DNA of 64,000 nucleotides, from the NCBI GenBank assembly GCA_020630195.1, contig JAHDBV010000007.1:1-64000 (forward strand), in the 5' to 3' direction. The DNA comes from Acidimicrobiales bacterium. Lineage in GTDB: Bacteria > Actinomycetota > Acidimicrobiia > Acidimicrobiales > SZUA-35. The notes beneath the pieces are model-generated. The model was not told the DNA's origin and made no database searches. It was given only the letters and a program-made list of their open reading frames with translations. A program made the position numbers and the translations under genes. Positions within the stretch are counted from its first letter, which is position 1; each line of letters begins with the position of its first letter. Positions 59,554-64,000 of this stretch are shown one piece after another.

Positions 59554-60687
59554 TCAGCGCCGTGTGGGTGACAGCGAGACCGACACGGGCTTGGAGTGGT
59601 CGGAGGTGACGGCCGGGATGGCGCCCGCGGTGGCGAGCGCCGCCTCGCCGTGGCCCGAGACGCACTCGGGGTCGGGGCCGTCGAGGGGCAGACCCGTGAA
59701 GAACTTGGCCGCCATGCAGCCGCCCTGGCAGGCGTCGAACTGGCCACACGACGCACAGGCGCCCGCCGACTGCGGCTCGCGGAGCTCGGTGAACAGCGCC
59801 GACTCCCGCCAGATGCTCGTGAAGCCACCGGGGTCGCGCACGTTGCCGGCGAGGAACTCGTCGTGCTGGACGAACGGGCAGGCGTAGACGTCGCCCACGG
59901 GGTCGATCAGGCACACGACCCGCCCGGCACCGCACAGGTTGAGCCCCGGGAGGTTCTCCGGGCCCAGTGCGTTGAGGTGGAAGAACGAGTCGCCGGTGAG
60001 GGTCTCGGGCCGGTCGAGCAGCCAGTGGTAGAGCTCGGTCTGCTGCTCGTGGCGGAGATGGAGCTCGTCCCAGGAATCGACGCCACGGCCCGACGGGCGG
60101 AGGCGGGTGAGACGGAGCTGGGCGCCGTAGCGGTCGGCGAGCGCCTGGAATCCGTCGAGCTGGCCGACGTTGTGGCGGGTCATCACGACCGAGATCTTGA
60201 ACTCGCCGAAGTCGGCGGCGGCGAGGTGCTCCATCGCGTCGATCGCGGTCTGGAACGATCCGTCGCCACGCACGGCGTCGTTCGTCGCGGCGTCGGCACC
60301 GTCGATCGAGAGCTGGATGTCGATGTAGTCGGTGCCGGCGAGGCGGCGGGCCACATCGGCGTCGATGCGCGACCCGTTGGTCGAGAACTTCACGCCCACG
60401 CCGTGGTCGACCGAATAGTCGAGCAGGTGGAAGAAGTCGGGGCGGATCGTCGGCTCGCCCCCGCCGATGTTCACGTAGAACACCTGCATGCGTTCGAGCT
60501 CGTCGATGACGGCCTCGGCCTCGGCGGTGGTGAGCTCCCGGGGATCCCGGCGTCCGGACGACGACAGACAGTGCACACACGCGAGGTTGCAGGCGTAGGT
60601 GAGCTCCCACGTGAGGCAGATGGGGGCGTCGAGGCCGGCCTTCATCTGATCGGTGAGGCGGCTCGTGGACGGGGGAGCGGAGGTCAT
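59554..60687 (-). CDS. mftC: Mycofactocin radical SAM maturase
   Basis: A 377-residue radical SAM/SPASM enzyme that decarboxylates and cross-links the C-terminal Val-Tyr of MftA. The SAM cluster Cys33, Cys37 and Cys40 (CNLACVHC) follows TWELTYA; GGGEPT is the next family motif. The C-terminal SPASM Cys are in NLCGAGR, VYACPFV and CASCGQFDACQGGC. The ATG overlaps the mftB stop (ATGA), so the two are coupled. It is the last gene of the mftABC group. Confidence 0.93.
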   Translation of the reverse strand: MTSAPPSTSRLTDQMKAGLDAPICLTWELTYACNLACVHCLSSSGRRDPRELTTAEAEAVIDELERMQVFYVNIGGGEPTIRPDFFHLLDYSVDHGVGVKFSTNGSRIDADVARRLAGTDYIDIQLSIDGADAATNDAVRGDGSFQTAIDAMEHLAAADFGEFKISVVMTRHNVGQLDGFQALADRYGAQLRLTRLRPSGRGVDSWDELHLRHEQQTELYHWLLDRPETLTGDSFFHLNALGPENLPGLNLCGAGRVVCLIDPVGDVYACPFVQHDEFLAGNVRDPGGFTSIWRESALFTELREPQSAGACASCGQFDACQGGCMAAKFFTGLPLDGPDPECVSGHGEAALATAGAIPAVTSDHSKPVSVSLSPTRR

Positions 60688-60992
60688 GCGGCGGCCGTTC
60701 TCGGTCGGATGAAGTCGCCGTCGGCGAGCTTCTGCAATGCGGTCAGGAAGGCGGGATGTCGCGTGTCGGCGACGTCCGCTGCGGTGAGGGCGGCGGCCAC
60801 GTCGGGCTGGTCGGCGAGTTGTTCGACGACGGCCACGAGGTCGTGGGCACGCAGGAACGTGAGGCGGCGATTGCCGTAGTGGTAGGCGAGCGCGCCGAAC
60901 GGCTCCGGCCGCAGCGCCACCCGGTCGTCGAGCGCCCAGGCGCCGTCCAGGGTGACCGTGACGGCGGACAGCGTCACGGGGGGTTCGGTCAT
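60684..60992 (-). CDS. mftB: Mycofactocin peptide chaperone (PqqD-like)
   Basis: A 102-residue MftB. It delivers the precursor MftA to MftC, as PqqD does for PqqE. The core YHYGNRRLTFLRAHDLVAVV is the RiPP-recognition-element-like region and the C-terminal LTALQKLADGDFIRP is typical. It starts 13 bases after the mftA stop and overlaps mftC by four bases. Confidence 0.9.
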   Translation of the reverse strand: MTEPPVTLSAVTVTLDGAWALDDRVALRPEPFGALAYHYGNRRLTFLRAHDLVAVVEQLADQPDVAAALTAADVADTRHPAFLTALQKLADGDFIRPRTAAA

Positions 60993-61005
60993 CCGGGTCG
61001 GCGTC

Positions 61006-61149
61006 TCAGTAGACGCCGCACATCCCGTCGATCGAGATCTCCTCGACGAGGAGTTCGTCGTCGACGAGGTCGGTGACCTCGGGGGCGACGTCGGCGACGG
61101 TCTCGGCGTCGGCCTGCTCGATCGTGGCGGTGTCCGGAGCTGCGGTCAT
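61006..61149 (-). CDS. mftA: Mycofactocin precursor peptide
   Basis: A 47-residue peptide, too short for most gene finders. It starts MTAAPDTATIEQADAE and ends EEISIDGMCGVY, the universally conserved MftA end: MftC acts on the last Val46 and Tyr47, and the tail Ile-Asp-Gly-Met-Cys-Gly is the recognition region. TACAGT lies 7 bases before the ATG, so it can be transcribed as a leaderless mRNA apart from the upstream dehydrogenase. The next gene is mftB, 13 bases on. Confidence 0.93.
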   Translation of the reverse strand: MTAAPDTATIEQADAETVADVAPEVTDLVDDELLVEEISIDGMCGVY

Positions 61150-61156
61150 GCCCTGG

Positions 61157-61162
61157 ACTGTA
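61157..61162 (-). promoter_or_regulatory. -10-like element, leaderless start of mftA
   Basis: TACAGT (minus strand) is 7 bases before the ATG of mftA. It lies in the 22-base gap after the dehydrogenase stop. Confidence 0.45.
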
Positions 61163-61171
61163 GCGACGGGG

Positions 61172-62335
61172 TCAGCGGAGGTCGAAGCAGACCTTCACCG
61201 CACCGAGCCGTCCGGCGTTGGCGGCGTGGTCGAGCGCATCGGTGTAGCGGGCGAGGGGATAGGTCGCGGTGACGAGCTGACCGAGGTCGACCCGGCCGGC
61301 GAGCTGCATGGCGAGCTCGAACGAATGCGTGGTCGTTCCGTCGGGGAGCTGCTCGGTGCCGTAGGTGTAGGCCCCGATGAGTTCGGTCTCCCGATGCCAC
61401 AGGGCCGTCAGCTCGAGCGAGACCTCGCCGGGCATGCCGAGCAGGACGACGCGTCCGCGCGGGCGGCAGATCGAGATGGCCGTCCGGAGCGAGTCGCTCG
61501 AGCCGACCGCGTCGATCACCACGTCGGCGCCGCCGGAGAGATCGGGGCCGATCATGTAGGAGCCGGTGGCCCGTCGGACGGCGCGGCCGATCTCGGCCCC
61601 GTCGACGACGACGTCGGCGCCGAAGTCGGCGGCGAGGCGGCGCTGATGTGGGTGGCGGGCGCCGGCGATGATCGTGCCGGCCGGTGTGAGGTGCCGGAGG
61701 GCCGCGACGGTGCCGAGCCCCATGGTGCCGGCGCCGATGACGGCCACCGTCTCGCCCTCGGTGATGCGTGCCCGGAGCGCGGCGTGCACGGCGCCGGCCA
61801 CGGGCTCGATCATGACGGCGGACTCGTCGCTGAGCTCGTCGGGAACGTCGTGGAGCTGGGACGGGTGGGCGACGAACTCGGTCGACCAGCCGCCGCCGGT
61901 CGATTCACACGAGCCGGTCTGGATGCCGGGCTCGAGGTGGCCGCCCACGAGGTGGCGGTAGTCGTCGCCGTCGGCCTGGGCCGCGCCCTCGAAGGGCGGC
62001 TCGAAGCCACGACAGGCGTGGCCGAGCACGGGCTCGAGCACCACTCGTCGGCCGTCCTCGGTCGTGCCGACGACCTCGTGGCCCGGCACGAACGGGAACG
62101 TGATCCACGGCTCGAAGTAGCGGGCGGCCTTGCCCTCCACGGTGGCGAGGTCGGATCCGCAGATCCCGGCCAGCCGGGTCCGGACCCGCACCCAGTCGTC
62201 GTGGGGGAGCTCGGGCGCCGAGGTCTCGACGAGGTGGATCGGGCCGACGGTGGCCCCCGACCCCGGGCGCAACCGGGCGGCGACCGCCGAGGCGACGAAC
62301 CGGGCTTCTTCTCGGCGGAACTCGAGTGCCTGCAC
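61172..62335 (-). CDS. Zinc-binding alcohol/sorbitol dehydrogenase-like protein upstream of mftA
   Basis: A 387-residue medium-chain dehydrogenase. The catalytic zinc Cys is in GICGSD and GHEVVG carries the His-Glu pair; the nucleotide site is VAVIGAGTMGLGTVAAL. The four-cysteine structural zinc loop of typical alcohol dehydrogenases is not visible, so the class is zinc-type but divergent. It ends 22 bases before mftA on the same strand, so readthrough could join them; this may be a dehydrogenase that uses mycofactocin or NAD. The GTG start (62335) is preceded by a G-rich stretch. Confidence 0.8.
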   Translation of the reverse strand: MQALEFRREEARFVASAVAARLRPGSGATVGPIHLVETSAPELPHDDWVRVRTRLAGICGSDLATVEGKAARYFEPWITFPFVPGHEVVGTTEDGRRVVLEPVLGHACRGFEPPFEGAAQADGDDYRHLVGGHLEPGIQTGSCESTGGGWSTEFVAHPSQLHDVPDELSDESAVMIEPVAGAVHAALRARITEGETVAVIGAGTMGLGTVAALRHLTPAGTIIAGARHPHQRRLAADFGADVVVDGAEIGRAVRRATGSYMIGPDLSGGADVVIDAVGSSDSLRTAISICRPRGRVVLLGMPGEVSLELTALWHRETELIGAYTYGTEQLPDGTTTHSFELAMQLAGRVDLGQLVTATYPLARYTDALDHAANAGRLGAVKVCFDLR

Positions 62336-62401
62336 GGGGGGAACGCTACCCGAGCGGACCCCCGGCCGTCGGTGGCGACGGCGGCTGTCACACCCCGTCC
62401 G

Positions 62402-62407
62402 TAGGTT
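62402..62407 (+). promoter_or_regulatory. -10-like element, leaderless start of small CxxC protein
   Basis: TAGGTT is 7 bases before the ATG at 62415, which marks the start within a longer open frame. Confidence 0.45.
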
Positions 62408-62414
62408 CCGGCTC

Positions 62415-62603
62415 ATGAGCATCACGATCGATTGCGCCGCCTGCGTGCGTCTCGACACCGACACCTGCGACGACTGTGTGGTCACCTTCATCACCGGGCG
62501 GGAGCCCGACTCGGCGGTGATCATCGACGTGGCGGAGTTCGCGGCGCTGCGGCGCCTCGGCGACGCCGGGCTGGTGCCGAGCCTGCGGCACCGTTCCGCC
62601 TGA
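62415..62603 (+). CDS. Small four-cysteine (zinc-ribbon-like) protein
   Basis: A 62-residue protein with Cys7/Cys10 (CAAC) and Cys18/Cys21 (CDDC) close together, a likely single metal site, then a helix-rich C-terminal half (VIIDVAEFAALRRLGDAG). It is divergent from the dehydrogenase-mftABC group and precedes queG by 22 bases. Function unknown. The frame is open much further upstream, but that part is antisense to the dehydrogenase; the -10-like hexamer and the first residues fix the start at 62415. Confidence 0.6.
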   Translation: MSITIDCAACVRLDTDTCDDCVVTFITGREPDSAVIIDVAEFAALRRLGDAGLVPSLRHRSA

Positions 62604-62624
62604 GCCGCCCGCCCCGGCCCTGCC

Positions 62625-63767
62625 ATGATGAGACCGATGGCGGCCGACCCCACGATCGACCCGGCGACACGGGCTTCGACGATCGTCCGGGTCGGGCGGG
62701 AGGCGGGCCTCGCCGCCGTCGGCTGTTGCGACGCCTCGGTGCTCGAGCCCGCCCGCACGGTGCTCCACGGCCGCCGGGAGGCCGGTCTCGCCGGGTCGAT
62801 GCAGTTCACCTACCGCAACCCGGACCGGTCGACCGACCCGGCACGGGTGCTTCCCGGGGCCCGGTCACTCGTCGCCGGTGCCTGGGACTACCGCCGTGAG
62901 GCCCCCGAGCCCGACCACGACGGTCCGGCGGGTCGTGTGGCGGCCTATGCCCGCCGTGACCACTACGACGAGTTACGTCGGCGGTTGGAGCTGGTGGCCG
63001 ACCACCTCCGCTCGGACGGCTTCCGGGCGGTGGTGCTCGCCGACCAGAACCACATCGTCGACCGGGCCGTCGCGTGGCGGGCGGGCCTCGGTTGGTTCGG
63101 CAAGAACGCGAACCTCCTCGTGCCCGGACACGGCAGCTGGGTCGTGCTCGGCGTGGTCGTGACCGACGCCGAACTGGCGCCGGCGACTCCGGAGCCCGAC
63201 GGGTGCGGCCCCTGTCGACGTTGCCTCGACGACTGTCCGACGGGCGCGATCCTCGCGCCCGGTGTGGTCGACGCCCGCCGATGCCTCGCCTGGTCGGTGC
63301 AGGCCGCCGAGCCCATCCCGATCGAACAACGGGCCGCTCTGGGCGACCGGCTGTACGGCTGCGACGAATGCCAGGACGTCTGCCCGCCGAGCCTCGGGGC
63401 CGATCGTCGCCGTCCACCCGCGCCCGAAGCCGACCAGCTGGACCACGTCGATCTGCTCGGTCTGCTCGAGCTCGACGACGAGACGCTGATGGCCACCTAC
63501 GGCCGGTGGTATCTGGCCGGGCGCGACCCCGACGTGTTGCGGCGGACCGCCCTCGTCGTGGTGGGCAACGTGGCGTCGCCGGACGATCCGGCGGTGGTGT
63601 CGAGCCTCCTTCGCCACGCCCGCAGCGACCGCCCGGAACTCCGTCGACACGCTCGATGGGCGTTGCGGCGCCTGGGCCGCGACGATCTCGTCGCCGACCT
63701 CGGGGACGACCCGGATCCGGATGTCGCGGCCGAAGCCCGCCTCGCCGTCGCGCCCCGCACCGATTGA
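62625..63767 (+). CDS. queG: Epoxyqueuosine reductase
   Basis: A 380-residue QueG, which reduces epoxyqueuosine to queuosine in tRNA wobble position 34 with cobalamin and two 4Fe-4S clusters. The cluster motifs are CGPCRRCLDDCPTGAI and GCDECQDVCP; the cobalamin domain precedes them (GLGWFGKNANLLVPGHGSW). C-terminal helices (SLLRHARSDRPELRRHARWAL) form the HEAT-like tRNA-binding part. ATGs at 62625, 62628 and 62637 are possible starts; the last begins closest to the family N-terminus. Confidence 0.88.
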   Translation: MMRPMAADPTIDPATRASTIVRVGREAGLAAVGCCDASVLEPARTVLHGRREAGLAGSMQFTYRNPDRSTDPARVLPGARSLVAGAWDYRREAPEPDHDGPAGRVAAYARRDHYDELRRRLELVADHLRSDGFRAVVLADQNHIVDRAVAWRAGLGWFGKNANLLVPGHGSWVVLGVVVTDAELAPATPEPDGCGPCRRCLDDCPTGAILAPGVVDARRCLAWSVQAAEPIPIEQRAALGDRLYGCDECQDVCPPSLGADRRRPPAPEADQLDHVDLLGLLELDDETLMATYGRWYLAGRDPDVLRRTALVVVGNVASPDDPAVVSSLLRHARSDRPELRRHARWALRRLGRDDLVADLGDDPDPDVAAEARLAVAPRTD

Positions 63768-63830
63768 GCGGATCGAGATCCCGATCATCGACACCGGCCG
63801 TCGGGTCGCCGGCCCGGCCTCGGGGGAGGG

Positions 63831-63836
63831 CAGACT
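63831..63836 (+). promoter_or_regulatory. -10-like element, leaderless start of glycosyltransferase
   Basis: CAGACT lies 6 bases before the GTG at 63843. Confidence 0.3.
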
Positions 63837-63842
63837 CTCGGG

Positions 63843-64000
63843 GTGCGACGCCACCTCCTGGTGACCAACGACTACCCGCCGAAGATCGGCGGGATCCAGA
63901 CCTACCTCTGGGATCTCTGGCGTCGACTCCCAGCCGACGACGTGCGGGTGCTCACCACGCCCCATCGTGACGCCGCGGCCTTCGATGCCGCCGCGCCGCA
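63843..64000 (+). CDS. GT4-family glycosyltransferase (3' truncated by window)
   Basis: Only the first 52 codons are inside the window. They read VTNDYPPKIGGIQTYLWDL and VRVLTTPHRD, the typical N-terminal strand and loop of GT4 glycosyltransferases related to mycobacterial PimB/PimC mannosyltransferases, which act on phosphatidylinositol mannosides. The GTG has a -10-like hexamer 6 bases upstream. Substrate and full length cannot be judged. Confidence 0.75.
   Translation, partial: MRRHLLVTNDYPPKIGGIQTYLWDLWRRLPADDVRVLTTPHRDAAAFDAAAP

Overview
This is a very GC-rich chromosomal segment from an actinobacterium, most likely of the Acidimicrobiia type (Ilumatobacter/Iamia-like; inferred from gene content, not from a marker search). 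Pointers are a WhiB regulator, a DUF222-HNH nuclease, F420-type luciferase-like oxidoreductases, ergothioneine genes (egtB, egtD), a DinB/maleylpyruvate-isomerase-fold protein, and an almost complete mycofactocin biosynthesis set. Many genes carry a -10-like hexamer exactly 6-8 bases before the start codon, so much of the window appears to be transcribed as leaderless mRNA.

Layout. 0-4.2 kb: a fused FeS/NrfD membrane protein (5' truncated) and a molybdopterin oxidoreductase. 4.2-9.4 kb: SRPBCC protein, CorA-type channel, amidase, two short-chain dehydrogenases and an HxlR regulator. 9.4-11.05 kb: a two-gene unit with a UGSC-motif selenoprotein that reads through an in-frame UGA. 11.2-14.6 kb: HNH nuclease, D-2-hydroxyacid dehydrogenase, amidohydrolase, a small membrane protein. 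14.6-17.0 kb: P-loop kinase-like protein, weak small ORF, Nudix hydrolase, alpha/beta hydrolase. 17.0-22.3 kb: RNase P RNA, a diadenylate-cyclase-like protein, WhiB, TrpD, a DEDDh/GIY-YIG nuclease, then a non-coding region with covarying hairpin repeats. 22.3-29 kb: large FG-GAP surface protein, zinc-ribbon protein, coiled-coil NYN protein.

Mycofactocin genes lie in three separate minus-strand groups: (i) 29-37.3 kb, F420-type oxidoreductase, mftE, a secreted sugar-dehydrogenase-fold protein with a DUF4214 tail, an NDMA-type alcohol dehydrogenase, MoxR ATPase, VWA protein and mftF; (ii) mftD at 45.7-46.9 kb; (iii) 59.5-62.3 kb, a zinc alcohol dehydrogenase, the 47-residue precursor mftA, mftB and mftC. 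Together they would make the peptide-derived redox cofactor and supply an enzyme that uses it.

Between these groups are a DUF4214 repeat protein, a second luciferase-like oxidoreductase, a PadR-NfeD-flotillin unit, egtB-egtD, a sulfatase, a PrsW-type protease, a pentapeptide-repeat protein, a GGDEF/EAL protein, a lone CoxL-type molybdenum hydroxylase subunit, a lipoprotein and thiol peroxidase. The window ends with an epoxyqueuosine reductase (queG) and the start of a GT4 glycosyltransferase. I saw no tRNA gene, insertion sequence or CRISPR array, but I could not run a tRNA or repeat search.
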